Source: Bacillus sonorensis NBRC 101234 = KCTC 13918
GTDB taxonomy: Bacteria; Bacillota; Bacilli; Bacillales; Bacillaceae
Reading direction: 5' to 3'
Length of the DNA: 64,000 nucleotides
Assembly (NCBI RefSeq): GCF_001592005.1
Contig: NZ_BCVZ01000016.1
Coordinates: forward strand, 1-64,000
The notes below the pieces were generated by a model. The model did no database searches and had not been told where the DNA came from. It saw only the letters and a program-made list of their open reading frames with translations. The number at the start of each line of letters is the position of its first letter. Position 1 is the first letter of the stretch. The translations under genes were made by a program, and so were the position numbers. Below, piece by piece: positions 56,436 to 64,000 of this stretch.

Positions 56436-58073
56436 ATGATGATATGCAGTATCCAGAATGTGACACAATCATATGGAGGACATGGAATTTTCAGCGGGAT
56501 ATCGTGTGAAATCAAACAAGGGGAGCGCATCGGTTTGATCGGCCGCAATGGCGAAGGAAAAACGACATTATTAAAGATAATGAGCGGACAAGTGAAGCCG
56601 GATGAAGGCCTTGTCACATGGAAAAAAGGAATTTCCGCCGGCTTGTTGGAGCAGGCTCCCCGGCATGACGGGCACCAAACGGTGAAAGAACTCCTTTTTG
56701 ACGTGTTTGCATCATTATGGAAAACACAGCATCAGCTGTCCGACATTGAACGCAAACTGGCAAACGAACAAGATGCGGATCAACTCGAGCGGCTGTTGGA
56801 ACGGTATGGCGCCTTGCAGGACGAATTTCAGCAAAAAGGCGGCTACGAGGTCAGCGCACAAATTGAACGCGTCGCCGCCGGCTTGAATATCGGACGGCTA
56901 TTTGACACCCCTTGGCGATCCTTGAGCGGAGGAGAAAGGACAAAAGTCGGTCTGGCCAGACTGCTGCTTTCAGCACCTGACTTGCTTTTATTAGACGAAC
57001 CGACAAACCATTTGGATTTGACGGCGATTGAATGGCTCACCTCGTTCATCAAACAGTATAAAGGCGCTGTGGTCATCGTGTCCCATGACCGATATTTTTT
57101 GGATGATGCCGTCACTTCCATTGTTGAAATCGACCAAGGAGAGCTTCATGTTTACCAAGGCGGCTACTCCCGATATATAGTTGAACGAGAGGAGCGTTTG
57201 ATCAGGGAATTTCAGCAATATCAGGACCAGCAAAAGAAAATCAAAAAAATGAAGGAAACGATAAAGCGTCTGAAGGAGTGGGCGAACAGGGCCAATCCTC
57301 CGAATGACGGGCTGCACCGCCGCGCCAAAAGCATGGAAAAAGCACTGGAACGGATCGAAATGCTAAAAAAGCCTGCGCTCGACCGGAAAAAAATCGACCT
57401 CGCCTTCAAAATGGATGAGCGGAGCGGAAAAGACGTCGTTAAGCTTGCAGAGGTGAGTAAACGCTTTGGAAAGCAGGAGCTCTTTCACAGCCTTAACATG
57501 CATATCCGCTTCCAGGAACGCGCCGCCATTGTCGGCGAAAACGGCAGCGGCAAAACGACGCTGCTCAACATCATCAATGGTACTGCGGCAGCCGACAGCG
57601 GCGAGGTGCAGCTTGGCAGCAATCTGTCTGCCGCTCATCTTACCCAGCATGTCGAGGAAATGGATGGAGAGCGGTCCGTCTTGGCCGAATTTCGCGATAA
57701 AGTCACCGCGACTGAAGGCGAGGCCCGGATGATGCTTGCCAGATTCATGTTTTACGGACCATCCGTTTTTAAAAAAGTGAAGGACTTAAGCGGAGGCGAG
57801 CGTATGCGGCTTCGTCTGGCTCAGCTCGTTCATCAGCATCATAATGTGCTGATTCTCGATGAACCGACAAACCATTTGGACATCGAGTCAAAAGAAGTGC
57901 TTGAAGAGGCGCTCGGCCAATTTCAGGGGACGATTATCGCGGTGTCCCACGACAGATATTTTCTCGATAAAATTTTTAATGTCACGTATTGGCTTGCAGA
58001 CGGACGGTTGACGCGATATGAAGGCAATTATACGTTTGCGAGGGAGAAACGGCGGGAGGAAGGCGGCAGGTAA
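56436..58073 (+). CDS. ABC-F family ATPase, probable ribosome-protection protein
   Basis: 545 residues with two ABC domains and no membrane helices. ABC1: GRNGEGKTT, LSGGERTKVGLA, LLLLDEPTNHLDL. A charged helical linker at about 246-300 (KKIKKMKETIKRLKEW) corresponds to the P-site tRNA interaction motif. ABC2: GENGSGKTT, LSGGERMRLRLA, LILDEPTNHLDIES. Such proteins bind the ribosomal E site; many dislodge lincosamide, streptogramin, pleuromutilin or macrolide antibiotics. Size is close to VmlR (547 aa), but I cannot equate the two. Start ATG 56436 follows GGAGGAAGAG. The attenuator leader supports drug-inducible expression. Confidence 0.88.
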   Translation: MMICSIQNVTQSYGGHGIFSGISCEIKQGERIGLIGRNGEGKTTLLKIMSGQVKPDEGLVTWKKGISAGLLEQAPRHDGHQTVKELLFDVFASLWKTQHQLSDIERKLANEQDADQLERLLERYGALQDEFQQKGGYEVSAQIERVAAGLNIGRLFDTPWRSLSGGERTKVGLARLLLSAPDLLLLDEPTNHLDLTAIEWLTSFIKQYKGAVVIVSHDRYFLDDAVTSIVEIDQGELHVYQGGYSRYIVEREERLIREFQQYQDQQKKIKKMKETIKRLKEWANRANPPNDGLHRRAKSMEKALERIEMLKKPALDRKKIDLAFKMDERSGKDVVKLAEVSKRFGKQELFHSLNMHIRFQERAAIVGENGSGKTTLLNIINGTAAADSGEVQLGSNLSAAHLTQHVEEMDGERSVLAEFRDKVTATEGEARMMLARFMFYGPSVFKKVKDLSGGERMRLRLAQLVHQHHNVLILDEPTNHLDIESKEVLEEALGQFQGTIIAVSHDRYFLDKIFNVTYWLADGRLTRYEGNYTFAREKRREEGGR

Positions 58074-58084
58074 AATAAAAATCT

Positions 58085-58113
58085 GCGGAGTCTCAAAGCG
58101 GCTCCGCTTTTTT
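58085..58113. terminator. terminator between the ABC-F gene and the GNAT remnant
   Basis: GCGGAG and CTCCGC arms followed by TTTTTT. Confidence 0.8.
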
Positions 58114-58130
58114 GATGGGTTCGCCCGCGG

Positions 58131-58675
58131 TCATTCATGAAACCTTCCCATCACAATTGTATTGTAGAATTTGCCGTCAGAAAGGATTTTGTCTTTTTTT
58201 AATATGCCTTCTATCTCAAAGCCGTGTTTTTGATAGAGATTGATGGCTTTCTCATTTGTTTCCAAAACAAGGAGAGTCATTTTTTTGATGCCGCTGCTGT
58301 CAGCCCAAAAAATAGATTCCTTTAGTAGATTTGTCCCGATTCCGTACCCCCAGAAGTCTTTTAAGACGCATACTCCGAATTCTGTTCTGTGAGAAAATCT
58401 GTTCAAATCTGTGCCTTCGCACCTTGAAAAGCCGATGATCCGCTCCTCTGCTTCAGCTACTAAAAATAAATTCCTGCTTTTTTCCGCATCCGCTTGTATG
58501 ATTTGTTCAAAACGCGCAGCATCTATGAATGCTTCTCCTTTTTCCCTGTCTAAATATTCCGTTTCTCCGTCAATCTGTACTCTTAACTCTGATAATTGCG
58601 GTGCATCATTTTTGACGGCTGACCTATCGTATAGCGCACTCCTTTTACGTCAAAATCCCGTTTATTGATGATCAT
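58131..58675 (-). pseudogene. GNAT acetyltransferase gene with a one-base frameshift
   Basis: The start is good: ATG 58675 after TTGGAG, reading MIINKRDFDVKGVRYTI. At about 58623 the frame is lost; restoring one base (ATA-xGG TCA GCC GTC) joins it to the next frame, SAVKNDAPQLSELRV onward, which then runs to the end. The remaining GNAT domain is intact: NLFLVAEAEERIIGFSRC, GVCVLKDFWGYGIGTNLLKE (acetyl-CoA loop) and NLYQKHGFEIEG. The full product would be about 181 residues. Either a recent frameshift or a sequencing error. The part downstream of a start at MNRFS alone would be too short to fold. Confidence 0.85.
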
Positions 58676-58815
58676 GACAGACTCCAATCAATTATTTTTG
58701 CTTCATCCAGCTTATTCTATCATATTCGACTTGCAAGGATTGAAAGTAGAGTGAATTTTCTTTATCATTTAACATGACGGCTGAAAGCGTTTTATACATA
58801 AAAAGAAGGTGCATC

Positions 58816-59727
58816 ATGGAATTTCTACTCGTTTTGCTCCCTGTTTTCGGAGTATTTGCCATCGGATTTGTCGGGCAGAAGCTGCTTGGCTTTGATATCC
58901 AAAACTTATCTACCATGTCTCTTTATTTAATGTCTCCATTTTTGGCGTTTGACACGTTTTATGAAAACAAGCTGACCATGGATTATTTGTATATGTCCGT
59001 TTTTGCACTTGGTCTTTGCACAGCTTTGATTCTATTGGTCTATCTCATTTCCCGCATTCACGGGTATTCCAATCAGGAACGCTGCGCACTGATTTTGTCT
59101 TCGGCTTTCATGAATAACGGGAATTACGGGACGCCTGTCGTTTTGCTTGTCTACGGAACGGCGGGTCTGGATACTGCCGTGGTGCTGATGGTGATCCAAC
59201 AGCTCGTCATGAGCACGATCGGTATCTATTATGCGGCAAAAGGAAGCCCTGAAGCAGACGGCTTTAAAACGGTGATGAGCAGGGTGACGCGAATGCCCGT
59301 TGCTTACGGGGCGCTGCTCGGGATCGCATTTCAATTAAGTCATATTTCGATTCCCGAACAGTTCATGACGGCAATTAAATTGGTAGGGGATGCTGCGATT
59401 CCGACGATCATGATTATTCTCGGTATGCAGCTTGCCGCGATTTCATTTAAACATTTTGAATATCGAAAAATCTCTTATTCGCTCTTGCTCAAGCTGTTTA
59501 TATCCCCCCTGATTGCATTGGGATTTGCGCTTATTCTGCCTGTTGACAATTTGGTCAAGCAGATCATGATTTTGTCGGCGGCGATGCCGACCGCCGCAAA
59601 TACGACGCTGATGGCTGTTCAGTTTGAAACAAAGCCTGAAATCGTATCAAGCGCCACCTTTATCAGCACAATGCTCAGCATGGCGACACTGCCGGTTGTG
59701 CTGTGGCTGCTTTCAATATGGGGCTGA
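58816..59727 (+). CDS. AEC (auxin efflux carrier) family transporter
   Basis: 303 residues from ATG 58816 (AAGAAGGTGC upstream) with about ten membrane helices. MSPFLAFDTFYENKL, SSAFMNNGNYGTPVVLLVYG and LILPVDNLVKQIMILSAAMPTAAN (the last two are broken helices with the N..N..G and AMPTAANT motifs) identify the family. Members move malate, malonate or other organic acids. No regulator adjacent; it sits between a broken GNAT gene and yhxA and is not part of the B. subtilis order I know. Confidence 0.88.
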   Translation: MEFLLVLLPVFGVFAIGFVGQKLLGFDIQNLSTMSLYLMSPFLAFDTFYENKLTMDYLYMSVFALGLCTALILLVYLISRIHGYSNQERCALILSSAFMNNGNYGTPVVLLVYGTAGLDTAVVLMVIQQLVMSTIGIYYAAKGSPEADGFKTVMSRVTRMPVAYGALLGIAFQLSHISIPEQFMTAIKLVGDAAIPTIMIILGMQLAAISFKHFEYRKISYSLLLKLFISPLIALGFALILPVDNLVKQIMILSAAMPTAANTTLMAVQFETKPEIVSSATFISTMLSMATLPVVLWLLSIWG

Positions 59728-59856
59728 CCTGAATGTGTCACCAGGCGGCCTTTTTCCTTTGGAAAAACAAAAGAAGGAGCTGCATTTCCTCAGAAGAAGT
59801 GCAATAAATATAAATGGAGATGGTGCATGTTCAGATCATGAAATGAGGTGGATAGA

Positions 59857-61200
59857 TTGCAGGCAGAGGAACACCGATTGAACGTGAAAACAAAAGATCA
59901 GAAATACCTTTGGCACGCCATGAGCGGCATGGCGCGGGACCCGTCCCGTCTTGTTGTGGAGAAAGCCGAGGGTGCATGGATTACAGATGTTGACGGCCGC
60001 CGTTTTTTGGACGGGATGGCCGGGCTTTGGTGCGTGAATGTCGGCTACGGCAGAAAAGAACTTGCAGATGCGGCGTACGAACAATTAAGAGAGATGCCCT
60101 ATGCCCCGCTTACACATGCGCATATACCGGCCATCAGGCTCGCAGAAAAGCTGAATGAGTGGCTTGGCGGAGATTATGTGATTTTCTTTGCAAACAGCGG
60201 CTCAGAGGCAAATGAGACGGCCTTTAAAATCGCCCGCCAATATCATCAGCAAAAAGGAGACCATACGCGATATAAATTCATTTCCCGTTATAGAGCCTAT
60301 CACGGGAACACGATGGGAGCGCTCGGCGCAACCGGCCAGGCCCAGAGAAAGTATAAATATGAGCCTCTCGGCCACGGATTTGTCCATGTGCAGCCGCCTG
60401 ATCTGTATCGCAATCCCGCTGATCAAGATACCCTTGAAAGCGCTGAGAACATTGACAAGGTCATAATGTGGGAGCTCCCGGACACGGTCGCCGCCATGAT
60501 CATGGAGCCGATCATAACAGGCGGCGGCATTCTCATGCCTCCTGACGGATATATGGCGAAAGTCAAAGACATATGCGAAAAGCACGGGGCGCTATTAATC
60601 TGCGATGAAGTCATTTGCGGTTTTGGCCGTACGGGTGAGCGGTTCGGCTTTATGAACTATGGTGTAAAACCGGATATCATTACGATGGCCAAGGGCATTA
60701 CGAGCGGATATCTGCCATTAGCGGCAACCGCCGTCAAACGGGAGATTTATGAAGCATATGCAGGCGACGATCCGTATGACCGTTTCCGTCATGTCAATAC
60801 ATTTGGAGGAAACCCGGCCGCTTGTGCGCTCGCAATCAAAAACCTCGGCATCATGGAAGATGAGCGATTGATCGACCGGTCCCGCATGCTTGGGAACAAA
60901 CTGCTCGATGAATTAAAGGAGGCTGAAGAGCATTCGAAAGTCGGGAACATCCGGGGGAAGGGGCTTCTGATAGGGATCGAACTGGTGAAAGACAAACAAA
61001 CGAAACAACCAGCCGATATGGCGGACGTCAACAAAGTGATTCTGGCGTGCAGACAGAAAGGCTTGATTGTCAGTAAAAATGCGGACACTGCGGCAGGGTA
61101 TAACAACGTCATCCAGCTTGCGCCGCCTCTCAGTCTGACAGAAGAAGACCTTTCATTCATCATAAAAGCGCTGAAAGAAAGCCTCTGCTGTTTGCAGTAA
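59857..61200 (+). CDS. yhxA: YhxA, class III PLP-dependent aminotransferase
   Basis: 447 residues from TTG 59857 after AATGAGGTG. The PLP site is clear: FANSGSEANETAFKIARQY (phosphate binding), YHGNTMGALGATG, ICDEVICGFGRTGERFGF and TMAKGITSGYLPL with the Schiff-base lysine. NTFGGNPAACALAI near 315 is typical of omega-amino acid:pyruvate aminotransferases (BioA/BetaAla-like). The exact amino donor is unknown. In B. subtilis yhxA also lies next to glpP. Confidence 0.93.
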   Translation: MQAEEHRLNVKTKDQKYLWHAMSGMARDPSRLVVEKAEGAWITDVDGRRFLDGMAGLWCVNVGYGRKELADAAYEQLREMPYAPLTHAHIPAIRLAEKLNEWLGGDYVIFFANSGSEANETAFKIARQYHQQKGDHTRYKFISRYRAYHGNTMGALGATGQAQRKYKYEPLGHGFVHVQPPDLYRNPADQDTLESAENIDKVIMWELPDTVAAMIMEPIITGGGILMPPDGYMAKVKDICEKHGALLICDEVICGFGRTGERFGFMNYGVKPDIITMAKGITSGYLPLAATAVKREIYEAYAGDDPYDRFRHVNTFGGNPAACALAIKNLGIMEDERLIDRSRMLGNKLLDELKEAEEHSKVGNIRGKGLLIGIELVKDKQTKQPADMADVNKVILACRQKGLIVSKNADTAAGYNNVIQLAPPLSLTEEDLSFIIKALKESLCCLQ

Positions 61201-61242
61201 AGGAAGCGGATGCGGCGGCTCGGCCGCCGGCATCTCAACCAT

Positions 61243-62235
61243 TTAAACGTCGATCAACAACGCGATTTTTCCGAACTGTTCTCCATTCATCATGCGGTGA
61301 AAGGCTTCGGCCGCATCTGCTAAAGGGAATACCTTGTCAACGATCGGCTGAAGCGAGTGGCGTTCCATAAACTGAATCATATCCTTGAACTCCTCAAGGC
61401 TGCCCATTGATGTGCCGATGATGCTGATTTGCGGGAAAAATAGCGCGCGGAGCGGAAGTTCGATGCTGTCTCCTGAGCTTGCTCCAAAATTGACGATTCG
61501 TCCGTTCGGCTCCAAAATATCAAAGTACTTTGGGAATGTTGCCGGTCCGATGCTGTCCAGGACGAAATCGACTTTTTCCCCTTTGAGGATTTCGTTCCAA
61601 TCGCCGCTGCTGTCAATCGCGCGATCGGCGCCAAGGCGAAGCGCTTCAGCTCTTTTTTCTTCGCTTCGCGATGAAACGGTGACCTCTGCGCCCGCCGCCT
61701 TTGCCATGAGCAGGGCAAATGTTGCCACACCGCTGCCGATGCCTGGTATGAATATGTGCTCACCTTTTTTCAGCCTGCCTTTTGTAAACAGGGCCCTGAA
61801 GGCGGTCAGCGCTGATAAAGGCAGGACTCCTGCTTGTTCCCACGTAAGGTAGGCCGGTTTTGGAAGGGCGTTTTTCGCAGAGACCACCACATATTCTGCA
61901 AAGGTTCCGTCACTAGGCCCGCCAAGAATTTCGGGTACTTTGGGGACGGAATCCGTGTGTTCCCAGTCAGTGCTTGGATTAATGATGACCTCTGTACCGG
62001 CGGCGAGATCTGTGACTCCCTCGCCGATTTCTTCGACAATGCCCGCCCCGTCAGATCCGGGAATAAATGGCGTGTCGCCTTCTTTTCGCGAGCGGAAAAG
62101 AAACAGGTCGCGGTGATTTAATCCCGCCGCTTTCAGTTTTATTTTGACTTCCCCGTATCCGGGCGTTTTATCGGCTGCATCTTTCATCTTTAGTCCTGCA
62201 AGGCCGTTCGTTCCGTCATGAATGATGGCTTTCAC
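61243..62235 (-). CDS. zinc-type/quinone-oxidoreductase-like MDR dehydrogenase
   Basis: 330 residues. GTG 62235 ([11 protein letters not shown]) follows AAAGGGGAATG at good spacing, so the longer upstream frame is unlikely. MDR fold: GroES-like N-terminal domain with [16 protein letters not shown] and [13 protein letters not shown], then a Rossmann domain with [21 protein letters not shown]. The catalytic cysteine of zinc alcohol dehydrogenases is replaced by NHRD, and the structural-zinc CxxC residues are absent, so this looks like a zinc-free NADPH:quinone or enone reductase. It is convergent with yhxA. Confidence 0.85.
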   Translation of the reverse strand: MKAIIHDGTNGLAGLKMKDAADKTPGYGEVKIKLKAAGLNHRDLFLFRSRKEGDTPFIPGSDGAGIVEEIGEGVTDLAAGTEVIINPSTDWEHTDSVPKVPEILGGPSDGTFAEYVVVSAKNALPKPAYLTWEQAGVLPLSALTAFRALFTKGRLKKGEHIFIPGIGSGVATFALLMAKAAGAEVTVSSRSEEKRAEALRLGADRAIDSSGDWNEILKGEKVDFVLDSIGPATFPKYFDILEPNGRIVNFGASSGDSIELPLRALFFPQISIIGTSMGSLEEFKDMIQFMERHSLQPIVDKVFPLADAAEAFHRMMNGEQFGKIALLIDV

Positions 62236-62420
62236 GATCATTCCCCTTTCGTGTGGTTTACGCAAAATTATGACTTGGCAAAGAATGAATGTAAAATGAT
62301 GTGCTTTGGGAACGATGAAAAAAAACAGACATACGAACAAGGGATTGCAATACGGCGAAAATTCCTTTAGTGTAATACAGGATGCTGTCATAGCAGGAAG
62401 TTAAACGAAGGAGATGGAAC

Positions 62421-62978
62421 ATGAGTTTTCACGATCAAAAAATTTTACCAGCCATTCGAAATATGAAGCAATTCGATATGTTTCTGGACAGTCCTTTTTT
62501 ATACGGCGTCCTTCTCGACATTCATCTCGGACGGCTGGGAGGCGTAATCAGTGCGGCAAGGGCCCGCGGCAAAAAAATGTTTGTTCATGTTGATTTGATT
62601 CAAGGAATTAAGCATGACGAATACGGCGCGGAATTTATATGCCAGGACATGAAGCCGGCCGGGATTTTGTCCACGAGATCAAGTGTGATCGCCAAAGCGA
62701 AGCAAAAGAAAGTATACGCCATTCAGCGCATGTTTTTAATTGATACGAGCGCCATGGAAAAAAGCATTGAGCTTGTAAAAAAACACAGACCTGATTTTAT
62801 TGAAGTGCTTCCTGGTGTAGTGCCGGATTTGATCAGGGAAGTGAAAGAAAAAACAGGCATTCCTATATTTGCAGGGGGATTCATCCGTTCTGAGAAGGAT
62901 GTCGAAGGTGCTTTAGAGGCGGGCGCCTCCGCAGTGACAACCTCTGATACCGAGCTGTGGAAAAAGTATTGGGAATAA
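62421..62978 (+). CDS. glpP: glycerol uptake operon antiterminator GlpP
   Basis: 185 residues from ATG 62421 (GAAGGAGATGG). GlpP binds glycerol-3-phosphate and the leader RNAs of glpF(K) and glpD to prevent termination. Family motifs: [52 protein letters not shown] and [16 protein letters not shown]. It lies directly upstream of its own target, the glpF leader. Confidence 0.95.
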   Translation: MSFHDQKILPAIRNMKQFDMFLDSPFLYGVLLDIHLGRLGGVISAARARGKKMFVHVDLIQGIKHDEYGAEFICQDMKPAGILSTRSSVIAKAKQKKVYAIQRMFLIDTSAMEKSIELVKKHRPDFIEVLPGVVPDLIREVKEKTGIPIFAGGFIRSEKDVEGALEAGASAVTTSDTELWKKYWE

Positions 62979-62998
62979 AAATAAATTGTGAAAAAATA

Positions 62999-63027
62999 TT
63001 GACAACGCTTACACAATACGATACGAT
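62999..63027 (+). promoter_or_regulatory. glpF promoter with cre site
   Basis: TTGACA, 17 bases, TACGAT. TGACAACGCTTACA (63000-63013) matches the catabolite-responsive element consensus TGAAANCGNTTNCA at all but one position and overlaps the -35, so CcpA should repress. Confidence 0.85.
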
Positions 63028-63065
63028 CGTACCAAGTTGATACATTGTGACGGAGACCCGGAGAC

Positions 63066-63117
63066 CACAGCAGTTCTTTACAATTCTGATGTAAAGAAGA
63101 TTTGCTGTGTTTTTTTA
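63066..63117 (+). terminator. GlpP-controlled leader terminator of glpF
   Basis: CACAGCA and TGCTGTG outer arms, CTTTAC and GTAAAG inner arms, then a seven-T run. It is located between the promoter and glpF, as in the B. subtilis glpFK leader that GlpP antiterminates. Confidence 0.88.
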
Positions 63118-63180
63118 TGGTTCTTTTGACACAGTGAACATCTCTAACATTCATATAAACAGATTTTAGGAGGGATAGCC

Positions 63181-63996
63181 TTGACAGCATTTTGGGGGGA
63201 AGTTATCGGCACAATGCTGCTTATCGTATTTGGCGCAGGAGTTTGCGCAGGGGTAAATTTGAAAAAATCGCTTTCCCATCAATCAGGGTGGATCGTTATC
63301 GCATTTGGCTGGGGGCTTGGCGTAGCCATGGCCGTATATGCCGTCGGCAATATCAGCGGAGCTCATTTAAATCCCGCTGTCACATTGGGACTGGCGTTTG
63401 TCGGCGATTTCCCTTGGGAGCAAGTGCCTTCTTATATTTTCGGACAAATGCTCGGCGCATTTTTGGGAGCCGCTCTCATTTTTCTTCATTATTTGCCGCA
63501 CTGGAAGGAAACAGAAGACCAAGGAGCAAAGCTTGGTGTGTTTTCGACCGGGCCGGCCATTCCAAATACTTTTGCCAACCTGTTCAGTGAAACTTTGGGA
63601 ACGTTCATTCTTGTGCTCGGCCTTTTGGCGATCGGCGCAAACAAATTCACAGATGGCTTGAATCCGCTTGTCGTCGGTTTTCTGATCGTGGCAATCGGTC
63701 TGTCGCTAGGAGGAACGACCGGTTATGCGATTAACCCGGCGCGTGATTTAGGCCCGAGAATCGCCCACTTTGTTCTTCCGATTGCGGGAAAAGGAAGTTC
63801 TAACTGGGGGTATGCGTGGATTCCCGTCTTGGGTCCGGCTCTCGGGGGATCATTTGCCGGCGTTTTTTACAATGCCGCATTTAAAGGGCACATCACAAAC
63901 GCCTTTTGGATTGTAAGCGCTACAGTAGCTGTGGTATTGTTAGGTTTCTATATTCATATGAAAAAGCAGACGGTGGAAAAATCAGTAAACTTGTAA
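63181..63996 (+). CDS. glpF: glycerol uptake facilitator GlpF (aquaglyceroporin)
   Basis: 271 residues from TTG 63181 (AGGAGGGATAGCC). Six helices and two half-helices with the NPA boxes HLNPAVTLG and AINPARDLG; the aspartate after the second NPA (ARD) marks a glycerol rather than a water channel. The window ends just after the stop, so glpK, normally next, is not seen. Confidence 0.96.
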   Translation: MTAFWGEVIGTMLLIVFGAGVCAGVNLKKSLSHQSGWIVIAFGWGLGVAMAVYAVGNISGAHLNPAVTLGLAFVGDFPWEQVPSYIFGQMLGAFLGAALIFLHYLPHWKETEDQGAKLGVFSTGPAIPNTFANLFSETLGTFILVLGLLAIGANKFTDGLNPLVVGFLIVAIGLSLGGTTGYAINPARDLGPRIAHFVLPIAGKGSSNWGYAWIPVLGPALGGSFAGVFYNAAFKGHITNAFWIVSATVAVVLLGFYIHMKKQTVEKSVNL

Positions 63997-64000
63997 CCCG

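Overview
The window is a low-to-mid-GC Bacillus chromosome segment, most likely from the Bacillus licheniformis group (B. licheniformis, paralicheniformis or sonorensis). The basis is gene order: a tRNA cluster matching the end of the B. subtilis trnD operon, then aroD, spo0M, thiC, ssuBACD, rpsN2, and then the B. subtilis yhb-yhc order (queG, yhbB, trmL, yhbD, two bactofilins, prkA, yhbH, yhbJ, yhcA-C, yhcE-I, cspB, a methionine importer, tcyP, yhcM, yhcN, yhcQ, yhcR, yhcS, yhcT-X, yhxA, glpP, glpF). Start codons and Shine-Dalgarno sites (GGAGG, many TTG/GTG starts) and sigma-A promoters are typically Bacillus. Species assignment is inference; no database was searched.

Layout. 1-730: seven tRNA genes and a terminator. 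734-6400: an accessory segment between the tRNA cluster and aroD, with a TetR-type gene remnant, a ThrRS-TGS domain fused to a polytopic membrane protein, a large secreted M14 carboxypeptidase, and a degraded rap gene followed by an apparently intact phr pheromone gene. 6400-14650: metabolism, comprising aroD, spo0M, the TPP-riboswitch-controlled thiC, the sulfonate-utilisation operon ssuBACD behind a leader terminator, and the Zur-box-controlled zinc-free S14 gene. 14780-24150: tRNA-Gly, queG, trmL, the bactofilin operon, and the sporulation genes prkA and yhbH. 24300-31570: the YhbJ/YhcA efflux system with flavodoxin, then the GntR-controlled ABC cluster yhcE-I with a perfect 15-bp inverted-repeat operator. 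31600-36400: cspB, S-box metNPQ, tcyP. 36400-43740: spore-related and accessory genes, including a twice-broken S9 peptidase, a metalloprotease gene that reads through its terminator, and a histidine kinase with a CheB/CheR-type PAS module. 43800-47950: the cell-wall-anchored nuclease/nucleotidase YhcR and its class D sortase. 48130-51720: an OpuC/OpuB-type osmoprotectant importer inserted between yhcS and yhcT. 51720-56100: yhcT-X. 56130-58110: an ABC-F gene behind an upstream ORF and an intrinsic terminator, the architecture of an antibiotic-inducible attenuator. 58130-64000: a frameshifted GNAT gene, an AEC transporter, yhxA, a zinc-type dehydrogenase and glpP-glpF.

Themes. Sulfur acquisition recurs (ssuBACD, SAM-riboswitch metNPQ, tcyP with a possible CymR box). 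Sporulation and envelope genes are frequent (spo0M, phr, prkA/yhbH, yhcN, yhcQ, bactofilins, yhcR/srtD). Leader-based regulation is common: TPP and SAM riboswitches, GlpP antitermination, the ssu leader terminator and the ABC-F attenuator. The most unusual items are the TGS-membrane-protein fusion, the orphan Phr peptide and the ABC-F leader. I saw no CRISPR array, insertion sequence or prophage.
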